From Thermodesulfobacteriota bacterium (lineage in GTDB: Bacteria; Desulfobacterota; WTBG01; CAIYCZ01; CAIRTM01): DNA of 34,618 bases. Shown one piece after another: positions 1 to 7,383 of this stretch. The stretch lies in NCBI GenBank assembly GCA_028278025.1, contig JANQFE010000040.1, positions 1-34,618 of the forward strand, read 5' to 3'. Numbering within the stretch: position 1 is the stretch's first letter; every line of letters starts with the position of its first letter. The translations under genes and the position numbers were made by a program. Below the pieces are notes generated by a model. That model was not told the DNA's origin. It did not search any database and saw only the letters and a list, made by a program, of their open reading frames with translations.

Positions 1-3000
1 ATTCAGTCTTCGCTTGATCTGGCAGAAAGCGGATTTCGGGTATATCTGGTTGAAGAACAGTCGGCTATCGGCGGCATCATGGCTCAACTGGATAAGACAT
101 TCCCTACAAATGACTGCTCCATGTGCATCATTTCCCCCAAGCTGGTGGAGGTCGGCAGGCATCTCAATATTGATATCTTCTCCTATGCCGATGTGGAAAA
201 AGTCGAGGGGCCGGCCGGCAACTTTACAGTGCACATAAAGCAGAAACCCCGGTTCATTGATCTGGATGCCTGTACCGGCTGCGGGGACTGTGCCAAGGTA
301 TGCCCCGTGGAGGTTCCCAGCGAGTTTGATGCAGGTCTGATAAACCGCCAGGCCGCCTACAAACGCTACCCCCAGGCTATACCGAATGCCTTTGCCATTG
401 ACAAGCGGGGAATTTCCCCGTGCAAAGACGGCTGTCCGGCCGGTATCCATGTCCAGGGCTATGTCGCCCTGATCGCGCAGGGCAAATTCAAGGAAGCCCT
501 GGCTCTTATAAGAAAAAATAATCCGCTGCCTGCAATCTGCGGACGGGTGTGCACCCATCCGTGTGAAAGCGCCTGCACACGCCAGAAAGTGGAGGATCCG
601 ATTGCCATCATGCCGCTCAAGCGCTTTGTGACCGACTGGGAATACACCCAGGAAGAACAGGATCTGCCTGCTGTTGAGCAAAAACGTGAAGAAAAAGTGG
701 CGGTTATCGGCTCCGGACCCGCCGGTCTATCGGCGGCCTATTATCTTGCCCTGGAAGGCTATCCCGTCACAATTTTTGAAGCCCTGCCAACCCCGGGCGG
801 CATGATGAGCTGGGGCATCCCCGATTATCGCCTTCCCCGGGAAATCCTCAATAAAGATATCGCCTACATTGAGCGCCTCGGAGTGCAAATCAAAACCAGC
901 ACACCGATCGGATCAGATCTGAGCCTTGATGACCTTCTGCAAACACACGGGTTTAAGGCTGTCTTTCTGGGGGTTGGGGCTCAAAAGGGGATGAAGCTTG
1001 GTATCGAGGGTGAAGAGCTTAAAGGCGTTGTGCATGGTGTGGACTACCTGCGCGACATTAACGGCGGTAAAGATGTACAGCTGGGCGACCGCGTTGCGGT
1101 AATCGGCGGCGGTAACGTGGCAATTGACGTCGTGCGCACCGCTATGCGAAAAGGCTCCCGGGAAGCCTTTATTATCTATCGCCGCGGCCGCGATGAAATG
1201 CCGGCCCTGGATGAAGAGATTGAAGAAGCCGAGGAAGAAGGCGTTCAGATCAACTACCTGGTGGCTCCCGAGCGCATCCTGGGCAGGGACGGCAGGGTCG
1301 TGGGTATCGAATGCATGCGCATGCAGCTGGGCGAGCCTGATGCAAGCGGACGTCGCCGGCCTGTTCCCATCCCCGGCTCAGAGTTTACGCTTGAGGTGGA
1401 TGCCGTTGTGCCGGCTATCGGTCAGACAATTGATCTGTCGCTACTGCCCCGGGACAGGCAATGGCAGATCAGCAAACGAGGCACCCTTGAGATCGACCCC
1501 GTAACCTGTGCGACCACTATTGAGGGGGTTTTTGCCGGCGGTGACATGGTAACCGGGCCGGCAACCGTGGTTGAAGCCGTAGGGGCCGGCCGCGAGGCTG
1601 CTGTTTCGATAGCACGCTACCTGCAGGGCACCGACATGACGGCCGGCCGTGAGAAAAATCTTCCCGTAGTGGAACTGGAACCCGAAGGAGAACGGAAAGT
1701 TCCCCGTCATAATCCCCGCAAGGTTTCAGTAGCAGAACGCCTGCAGGATTTTCGTGAAGTACAGCAGGGATTTTCCGAAGATGAGGCCGTTGCCGAGGCC
1801 AAACGCTGCCTGAATTGCGGAGTCTGCAGCGAGTGCCTGCAGTGCGTGGAGGCCTGCATGGCCAAGGCTGTGAACCATGATGATACCGCAAAACAGACTG
1901 AACTCTCCGTGGGGTCAATTCTGCTGGCTCCCGGATTTGAATTAACTGATCCCCTGGTAAGGGAGGAGTATGGCTATAAACACTACCCCAATGTAATCAC
2001 CAGTGTGGAGTTTGAACGCATCCTGTCGGCATCCGGCCCCTACCAGGGCCATATTAAGCGGCCCTCAGACGAGTCTGAGCCCAAACGCATTGCCTGGATC
2101 CAGTGTGTCGGGTCCCGCGATGTTTCCTGCGGCAAGGGATACTGCTCTTCAGTATGCTGCATGTATGCGACCAAGGAAGCTATTATTGCCAGGGAGCATT
2201 CTCCTGAGGTGCAGCCGACTATTTTCTATATGGATATCCGGGCCCATGGCAAGGGCTTTGATCAATATTACGAACGGGCCCGCTATGACTACGGTGTACG
2301 CTATATCCGCTGCCAGATTTCAAAAATTGTAGAAAAGCCGAAGTCTAAAAACCTCCTCATCGCCTATATTGATGAATCGGGCAAAGTCGTGGAGGAAGAA
2401 TTTGATCTGGTGGTGCTCTCAATCGGGATGAGTACCACCAGAAGCACGCAGGCCCTGGCCGAGCGCCTCGACATTGACATTGACACCTACGGATTTTGTC
2501 AAACAGACCCTTTAAAACCGATGGCTACATCACGCCGCGGGATTTATGTGTGCGGGGCCTTTGAGTCTCCCAAAGACATCCCCGAAACAGTGTCCCAGGC
2601 CAGCGGAGCCGCCGCCTATGCATCAGAGATTCTGGCAGAGTCACGGGGCACACTCATGCGCACGGCAGAGTTTCCTCCGGAAAAGGATATCAGTGCAGAG
2701 GAACCGCGTATCGGGGTTTTTGTCTGCCACTGCGGCATCAATATCGGCGGTGTCGTGGACGTGCCGGCAGTCCGTGAATATGCCCGGTCACTACCCAATG
2801 TGGCCTATGTAGATGAAAACCTGTACACCTGCTCTCAGGATACCCAGGCTAAAATAAAAGAGATCATCCAGGAGCATAACCTGAACCGGGTGGTTGTGGC
2901 CTCCTGCTCACCCCGCACCCATGAACCGCTTTTCCAGGAAACAATCAAGGAGGCCGGTTTAAACAAATACCTGTTTGAGATGGCAAACATCCGCGACCAG

Positions 3001-4374
3001 TGCTCCTGGGTGCATATGGATAAAAAAGAAGAAGCAACCGACAAGGCCAAGGACCTGGTACGCATGGCCATCGCCACCTCCGGCTATATAGAGCCCCTGC
3101 AGGAGCAGACTCTGGATATTAATAAAAGGGCCCTGGTAGTCGGCGGAGGAGCTTCAGGCATGACCGCTGCGGTGGGTCTGGCCGATCAGGGTTTTGAGGT
3201 TGTACTGGTGGAAAAAGAAAGCCGGCTGGGCGGCAACCTGCACAAGCTGTATTACACCATCGAGGGCTGTGATGTGCAGCCCCGCATGAATGCGTTGATT
3301 GAACGGGTCCGCAACCACCCCTCCATCCAGGTGATACTTGACGGGATGATTGTCGACTTCACCGGATTCAAAGGCAATTTCAAAACCGGCATTATGTCCG
3401 GCCCCGGCATGGCCTATCGCCAGATTGAGCACGGTGCTGCCATAATTGCAACCGGCGGCGAAGAATACAAGCCCTCCGAATATCTCTACGGTCAGGATGA
3501 GCGGATTATGACCCAGCAGGAACTGGAGGGCAGGATCAGCACTGATACGATCAGCCTGGACAGTGTCAACGAAGTTGTGATGATTCAGTGTGTCGGCTCA
3601 CGGATACCGGAAAGGCCCTACTGCAGCAGGCTCTGCTGTAGTACTGCCATCAAGAATGCCCTGAAGATAAAGGAGAAGAAGCCTGAGGTAAATATTTATA
3701 TCCTCTACCGCGACATCAGGACCTACGGCCTGCTGGAAGATTACTACACGCAAGCCCGTAAGGCCGGCATCATGTTCATCCGCTACGACCTTGAACACCC
3801 ACCTGAAGTCAGCCTTGAAAAGGGTGTGCTGCAGGTGAGCGCGGATGACCCTGTGCTGGAGGAAAAGGTCATTATGCAGCCGCAGGCCCTGATCCTGAGC
3901 AGTGCTGTTATCCCGCGGGAAAATGATGAGTTCTCATCTTTGATGAAACTGCAGCGAACCCAGGAGGGTTTCTTCCTGGAAGCCCATATGAAGCTGCGGC
4001 CGGTTGATCTGGCAACAGATGGTATCTATCTGTGCGGGCTGGCTCATTCACCCAAACCCCTGGGCGAGAGCCTATCGCAGGCCGCCGCAGCAGTATCGCG
4101 CACCTGCACCCTGCTGTCCCATGACAGCATAACAGTGGGTGGCATGGTAGCACGGGTGGAAGCGGAAAAATGCGCCGTGTGTCTTACCTGTGTGCGGGTC
4201 TGCCCCTATGATGTTCCGTTCATAAATGATGAGGGTGCCGCCCAGATCGATGCAGCCATGTGCCAGGGCTGCGGCAGCTGTGCTGCGGAGTGCCCCGGCA
4301 GAGCGATTCAGCTGCAGCACAGCACTGACGGTCAGATTGTGGCAAAAGCGACCGCGTTGTTTAAAACAGCATGA
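1..4374 (+). CDS. hdrA: HdrA-type flavoprotein with inserted GltD/NfnB domain and second HdrA module, 5' partial
   Basis: The open frame runs in from the window start, so the ATG at 79 is internal: the residues before it continue a normal HdrA FAD fold and lead into the HdrA landmark FPTNDCSMC (Cys39, Cys42, counting from the first codon). In order there follow a [4Fe-4S] motif CTGCGDCAKVCP (from 91); a GltD/NfnB-like insert (about 138-545) with its own Cys-rich N-terminus, an FAD motif GSGPAG (about 237) and an NADPH motif GGGNVAID (about 369); a Cys cluster from 603 (CLNCGVCSECLQC); the rest of HdrA-1; a second HdrA module from about 901 (CHCGINIGG, FAD motif near 1045); and two C-terminal ferredoxin motifs (from 1391 and 1421). 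HdrA proteins are flavin-bifurcating electron hubs in the cytoplasm. MvhD, MetV and MetF follow, so it probably moves electrons between NADPH, ferredoxin and methylene-THF reductase; that role is inferred. No hdrB or hdrC is visible in the window; they could lie upstream. Confidence 0.9.
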   Translation: MQSSLDLAESGFRVYLVEEQSAIGGIMAQLDKTFPTNDCSMCIISPKLVEVGRHLNIDIFSYADVEKVEGPAGNFTVHIKQKPRFIDLDACTGCGDCAKVCPVEVPSEFDAGLINRQAAYKRYPQAIPNAFAIDKRGISPCKDGCPAGIHVQGYVALIAQGKFKEALALIRKNNPLPAICGRVCTHPCESACTRQKVEDPIAIMPLKRFVTDWEYTQEEQDLPAVEQKREEKVAVIGSGPAGLSAAYYLALEGYPVTIFEALPTPGGMMSWGIPDYRLPREILNKDIAYIERLGVQIKTSTPIGSDLSLDDLLQTHGFKAVFLGVGAQKGMKLGIEGEELKGVVHGVDYLRDINGGKDVQLGDRVAVIGGGNVAIDVVRTAMRKGSREAFIIYRRGRDEMPALDEEIEEAEEEGVQINYLVAPERILGRDGRVVGIECMRMQLGEPDASGRRRPVPIPGSEFTLEVDAVVPAIGQTIDLSLLPRDRQWQISKRGTLEIDPVTCATTIEGVFAGGDMVTGPATVVEAVGAGREAAVSIARYLQGTDMTAGREKNLPVVELEPEGERKVPRHNPRKVSVAERLQDFREVQQGFSEDEAVAEAKRCLNCGVCSECLQCVEACMAKAVNHDDTAKQTELSVGSILLAPGFELTDPLVREEYGYKHYPNVITSVEFERILSASGPYQGHIKRPSDESEPKRIAWIQCVGSRDVSCGKGYCSSVCCMYATKEAIIAREHSPEVQPTIFYMDIRAHGKGFDQYYERARYDYGVRYIRCQISKIVEKPKSKNLLIAYIDESGKVVEEEFDLVVLSIGMSTTRSTQALAERLDIDIDTYGFCQTDPLKPMATSRRGIYVCGAFESPKDIPETVSQASGAAAYASEILAESRGTLMRTAEFPPEKDISAEEPRIGVFVCHCGINIGGVVDVPAVREYARSLPNVAYVDENLYTCSQDTQAKIKEIIQEHNLNRVVVASCSPRTHEPLFQETIKEAGLNKYLFEMANIRDQCSWVHMDKKEEATDKAKDLVRMAIATSGYIEPLQEQTLDINKRALVVGGGASGMTAAVGLADQGFEVVLVEKESRLGGNLHKLYYTIEGCDVQPRMNALIERVRNHPSIQVILDGMIVDFTGFKGNFKTGIMSGPGMAYRQIEHGAAIIATGGEEYKPSEYLYGQDERIMTQQELEGRISTDTISLDSVNEVVMIQCVGSRIPERPYCSRLCCSTAIKNALKIKEKKPEVNIYILYRDIRTYGLLEDYYTQARKAGIMFIRYDLEHPPEVSLEKGVLQVSADDPVLEEKVIMQPQALILSSAVIPRENDEFSSLMKLQRTQEGFFLEAHMKLRPVDLATDGIYLCGLAHSPKPLGESLSQAAAAVSRTCTLLSHDSITVGGMVARVEAEKCAVCLTCVRVCPYDVPFINDEGAAQIDAAMCQGCGSCAAECPGRAIQLQHSTDGQIVAKATALFKTA

Positions 4375-4432
4375 ACACGACGGGGGGAAATAAAGACCCT
4401 CGAGGTTGTTAAACGGGGAGCAGTGGTGTGAA

Positions 4433-4476
4433 GGAGTAGTGGTGAAAAAATGCAACAGCAGTTTTTCCGCTACTCC
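4433..4476 (+). promoter_or_regulatory. Imperfect hairpin between hdrA and mvhD
   Basis: GGAGTAG at 4433-4439 and a following run of A can pair with a run of T and CTACTCC at 4470-4476, with a small bulge and a loop of about 10 bases. There is no T tract directly after it, so it is not a typical terminator. It lies in the 164-base gap before mvhD and could stabilise mRNA ends or lower downstream expression. It may also simply be one of the repeat-rich spacers seen elsewhere in this window. Confidence 0.4.
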
Positions 4477-4538
4477 GTTACTCCACAAAATAAATACCCC
4501 TGTAAATGGTTAACGTTTTCTCAAACAAGGCATGTATA

Positions 4539-4997
4539 ATGAGTGAGTTTCAGCCCGAAATTGTTGCTTTCTGCTGCAAGTACTGAGCCTACTCAGCAGC
4601 GGACCTGGCAGGTTCGATGAGGCTCTCATACCCGACAAACATCAAGATTGTAAAGCTTCCCTGCACGGGAAAAATTGATGCGGTGTACCTGCTCAAAACA
4701 TTTCAGAACGGTGCCGACGGGGTCTATGTGGCCGGCTGCATGGAAGGCGACTGTCACTACCTGACAGGCAACCTGCGGGCACGCAAGCGGGTTGAGTATG
4801 TAAAAAAAATACTTGATGAAGTCGGGGTCGGGGGTGACCGGCTGGAAATGTACAACATGTCAGCGGCCCAGGCACCCCGTTTTGTAGAGGTTGCCAATGA
4901 AATGAATGAGAAAATAAGAAATTTAGGGCCAAGTCCTCTTAACAAAAAACAGACAGCCGATGCTGTAGTCCCTGAGAAACAGGCAGAACAAAATTAG
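4539..4997 (+). CDS. mvhD: MvhD-type [2Fe-2S] electron-transfer subunit, selenocysteine form
   Basis: MvhD proteins are small electron-entry subunits that dock on HdrA. I start the gene at ATG 4539, preceded by AAGG at 4527-4530 with normal spacing. The first 15 residues end in FCCKY, then comes TGA at 4584-4586, then AYSAADLAGSMRL in the same frame. The family motif here is a Cys-Cys-x-x-Cys followed by a Tyr and an AD-x-AG stretch, so the TGA sits exactly where the third Cys belongs and is read as Sec16. The frame then continues to 4997, giving about 152 residues, a normal MvhD length. Other conserved cysteines are Cys12, Cys13, Cys42, Cys67 and Cys72. Starting at ATG 4617 would delete the cluster-binding N-terminus. 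A Sec-containing delta subunit (VhuD) is known in methanogens. A plain nonsense mutation is the alternative, made unlikely by the hairpin that follows. Confidence 0.85.
4585..4625 (+). promoter_or_regulatory. SECIS-like hairpin directly after in-frame TGA of mvhD
   Basis: GAGCCT (4585-4590, starting inside the TGA codon) is a perfect complement of AGGCTC (4620-4625). Inside it, ACCT (4603-4606) pairs with AGGT (4610-4613), extended by a G-U pair, leaving a small GGC loop. The loop begins about 20 bases after the TGA. Bacterial SECIS elements are stem-loops placed immediately 3' of the UGA inside the coding region, with the apical loop roughly this far away and a G in the loop, where SelB binds. 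The match is by eye only. Confidence 0.7.
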
Positions 4998-5077
4998 CAC
5001 AAAGGAGTGACTAAAGTGTAACGCGGGCTAACATCGGGAAAATTTAGGCACTTCACATAAATATAAGGAGACTGGAA

Positions 5078-5746
5078 ATGATTATCGGTGAGGGTAAACC
5101 AATTAAGGATATCCTGTTTATGATTCAAAACTATTCCAAAGTTATTGTCGCGGGATGCCGGGGATGCGTTACGGTCTGCTCAGCCGGTGGTGAGAAGGAG
5201 GTGGAAGTGTTGTCCTCGGCGCTGGCCATGGCGCGGGAAAACGAAGACAAACCCCTTGAAATAAAGGAAGTTACCCTGGAGCGCCAGTGTGATCCGGAGT
5301 ATCTCGAACAGATGCGCAGTTATATTGACGAGTACGAGGCCGTTGTTTCAATCGCCTGCGGAGCCGGCATACAGTTCATGGCGGAAAAATACCCCAAGAT
5401 TCCTATTTGCCCCGGAATTAATACCAACTTTATAGGCGTAACAGAAGAGCAGGGTGTCTGGTCGGAACGCTGCCAGGCCTGCGGTAATTGCAAGCTGCAC
5501 ATGACCGGAGGAATTTGCCCCATAGCCCGCTGTTCTAAAAGTATTCTCAACGGTCCCTGCGGCGGTTCTGCGGACGGAAAATGTGAGATTGATCCCGAGG
5601 TGCCCTGCGCCTGGCAGCTCATCATAGATAACCTCAAAGAGCAGGGAAGACTGGACCAGCTGGAAGTCATTATTCCCCTAAACGATTGGACCACCAGCCG
5701 TGACGGAGGTCCGCGAAAAATAATTAGAGAGGATTTGAAATTATGA
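5078..5746 (+). CDS. metV: MetV, methylenetetrahydrofolate reductase-associated Cys-rich subunit
   Basis: This 222-residue protein matches the MetV family (methylene-THF reductase C-terminal, zinc-finger type domain). The N-terminus carries GCRGCVTVC and an Ala/Gly-rich fold. The C-terminal third has the family Cys pattern: CQACGNC, then GGICPIARC, then NGPCGG, then further cysteines, enough to bind an iron-sulfur cluster or zinc. MetV partners MetF and is thought to connect it to its electron source. A ribosome binding site AAGGAG sits at 5065-5070. The stop overlaps the metF start as ATGA, which indicates translational coupling. A paralog lies at 15287-15973. Confidence 0.88.
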   Translation: MIIGEGKPIKDILFMIQNYSKVIVAGCRGCVTVCSAGGEKEVEVLSSALAMARENEDKPLEIKEVTLERQCDPEYLEQMRSYIDEYEAVVSIACGAGIQFMAEKYPKIPICPGINTNFIGVTEEQGVWSERCQACGNCKLHMTGGICPIARCSKSILNGPCGGSADGKCEIDPEVPCAWQLIIDNLKEQGRLDQLEVIIPLNDWTTSRDGGPRKIIREDLKL

Positions 5747-6669
5747 CATCCGACAGTCGCTTGGAAAAAGTACTTGCACAGGGAGAGTTTGCAGTTACTT
5801 CAGAGTGCGGCCCGCCCCGCGGAGTGGACCCGGATTCAATCCGCGACAAGGGTGAGTTGCTCAAAGACAGTGTTGATGTGGTCAACATTACCGATAATCA
5901 GACCTCTGTGGTGCGTATGTCAAGCCTTTCAGCATGCGTAATCCTCAAACAGTTGGGTATAGATCCTGTACTGCAAATGGTGACTCGCGATCGCAACCGG
6001 ATTGCCATTCAAAGTGATATCCTGGGGGCTGCAGCACTCGGCTTTAATAACATTCTCTGCCTGTCCGGAGACCACCAGAAGTTCGGCGATCATGGCGCAG
6101 CGAAAAATGTTTATGATCTGGATTCCATTCATTTAATCCAGACCGTAAAACATATGCGTGATGAGGGCAAATTCCTGGGCGGCGATGAGCTCAAGGGTGT
6201 GCCCCGTTTGTTCATAGGGGCCGCAGCAAATCCTTTTGCAGATCCTTTCGAGTTTCGGGTTACACGTCTGGCAAAAAAGGTTGCGGCCGGCGCCCAGTTT
6301 ATTCAGACCCAGTGTATTTTTAATATTGAGCGGTTTAAAACATGGATGGAGCAGGTGCGGGAACGCGGCCTGCATGAAAAAGTTCACATCCTGGGCGGTG
6401 TAACACCCATGAAATCTATAGGTATGGCCAAGTACATGAAAAATATGGTTCCCGGTATGGATGTGCCTGATGAACTGATTGAACGGATAAAAGGCGTTGA
6501 TAAGGAAAAGCGGGCACAAGAGGGTATTAAGATTGCCATAGAGACTATTCAGCAGCTCAAGGAGATTGAGGGCATCCACGGCGTGCACATCATGGCCATA
6601 GAGTGGGAAGAGATGGTCCCCAAGATTGCTGAAGCAGCCGGTCTGCTGCCGCGACCGCAGGTTAATTAG
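5743..6669 (+). CDS. metF: MetF, 5,10-methylenetetrahydrofolate reductase (copy 1)
   Basis: The 308-residue TIM-barrel FAD protein catalyses methylene-THF to methyl-THF reduction, the last step of the methyl branch of the Wood-Ljungdahl pathway. Key residues of the family are present: Glu21 in VTSECGPP (counterpart of E. coli Glu28), Asp110 in LSGD, and Gln190 in FIQTQ (counterpart of the folate-contacting Gln183). It starts with ATG inside the metV stop codon (ATGA). With MetV, MvhD and the HdrA fusion just upstream, it is probably the catalytic end of a multi-subunit, ferredoxin- or NAD(P)H-linked complex like the MetVF-Hdr-MvhD set of Moorella. Physical complex formation is inferred from gene order. 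Confidence 0.9.
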   Translation: MTSDSRLEKVLAQGEFAVTSECGPPRGVDPDSIRDKGELLKDSVDVVNITDNQTSVVRMSSLSACVILKQLGIDPVLQMVTRDRNRIAIQSDILGAAALGFNNILCLSGDHQKFGDHGAAKNVYDLDSIHLIQTVKHMRDEGKFLGGDELKGVPRLFIGAAANPFADPFEFRVTRLAKKVAAGAQFIQTQCIFNIERFKTWMEQVRERGLHEKVHILGGVTPMKSIGMAKYMKNMVPGMDVPDELIERIKGVDKEKRAQEGIKIAIETIQQLKEIEGIHGVHIMAIEWEEMVPKIAEAAGLLPRPQVN

Positions 6670-6702
6670 CGATACGACTGTTTTCGGAGGTTGTTTTTAA
6701 AT

Positions 6703-6723
6703 ATCCAGTATCCAGTATCAGCA
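6703..6723. repeat. Tandem 7-base repeat ATCCAGT
   Basis: ATCCAGT at 6703-6709 is repeated exactly at 6710-6716 and loosely at 6717-6723. It lies in the 154-base gap after metF. Similar 7-base periodicity with other unit sequences appears near 16845 and 27111. Confidence 0.5.
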
Positions 6724-6764
6724 ACCAATTTATAATGGACAAAACGTCACTAAAGCGTTATGAA

Positions 6765-6792
6765 TTGAGAAAATAAACAAAATTTCTATATT
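6765..6792 (+). promoter_or_regulatory. Candidate sigma-70 promoter for the receiver gene
   Basis: TTGAGA (6765-6770) and TATATT (6787-6792) are separated by 16 bases, about 30 bases before the receiver gene start. The region is AT-rich, so chance matches are possible. Confidence 0.4.
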
Positions 6793-6823
6793 AAACACAA
6801 AATATCAAGAGGAGGTGACGTAC

Positions 6824-7204
6824 ATGGCAAAAATCCTAGTAGTCGATGATGACCCTGATCTGGTGGAATCAGTATCAACAATTTTGCAAAACAAAAACCA
6901 CAAGGTAGTTCAGGCTTACGGTGGTATTGAAGGCCTTGAGAAGGCCCGCACGGAAAAACCCGATGCAATAGTTTTGGACGTTATGATGCCTGATAAGGAT
7001 GGCTATGAGGTATGCAAAGAACTTAAAGCAGACCCGAACTGTCAGGATATCCCTGTTTTGCTTTTGACTGCAGTGGTTTCACAAATTCCTAACACTACTT
7101 ATACTACGCGTATGGGAATGGAAACGGAGGCTGATGACTATGTTGACAAGCCGGTTGAGCCCAGCGAACTTGTTCGGCTGGTTGAGCGGCTCTTGACACC
7201 CTGA
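6824..7204 (+). CDS. Stand-alone response regulator receiver protein
   Basis: This 126-residue protein is a single CheY-like receiver domain with no output domain. The acidic pocket is at Asp8-Asp10, the phospho-acceptor Asp52 lies in VLDVMMP, and the conserved Lys109 lies in DYVDKP. I chose ATG 6824 over GTG 6815 because AGAGGAGG (6808-6815) is then a strong, well-spaced ribosome binding site. It lies between the metF gene and a receiver-kinase gene, so it may act as a phosphorelay partner or modulate a protein by direct contact; its target is unknown. The loop between beta-4 and alpha-4 (residues about 86-103) is longer than usual, as in some gliding or sporulation-type single-domain receivers. 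Confidence 0.85.
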   Translation: MAKILVVDDDPDLVESVSTILQNKNHKVVQAYGGIEGLEKARTEKPDAIVLDVMMPDKDGYEVCKELKADPNCQDIPVLLLTAVVSQIPNTTYTTRMGMETEADDYVDKPVEPSELVRLVERLLTP

Positions 7205-7383
7205 ATGAATTATCCGGTGTAATACTGGTTGATGATAATATAATTTAAATAATTGTGTGCATGTAATAGTTAGTTGCGCGTAGTCAGTTGGTGGAAGCTG
7301 TACAGATCACATAGATCGTTAGTTTTATACAACCCACGACGGACAACTGGCAACAGACAATCTGTTAAAAACAGAAAGCAGCC

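Noticed and set aside
1517..1918. 133-residue minus-strand reading frame
   Set aside because: Shadow of the HdrA fusion, with no ribosome site or family match.
79..4374. Start of the HdrA-type gene at ATG 79
   Set aside because: The frame is open to base 1 and the residues before 79 continue the HdrA FAD domain, so the gene begins before the window.
4617..4997. Short MvhD starting at ATG 4617 as the true gene
   Set aside because: It lacks a ribosome binding site and the conserved Cys motif; the upstream frame with the Sec codon restores a normal MvhD.
6703..6723. CRISPR array
   Set aside because: The units are only 7 bases long with no spacers, and no cas gene is present.
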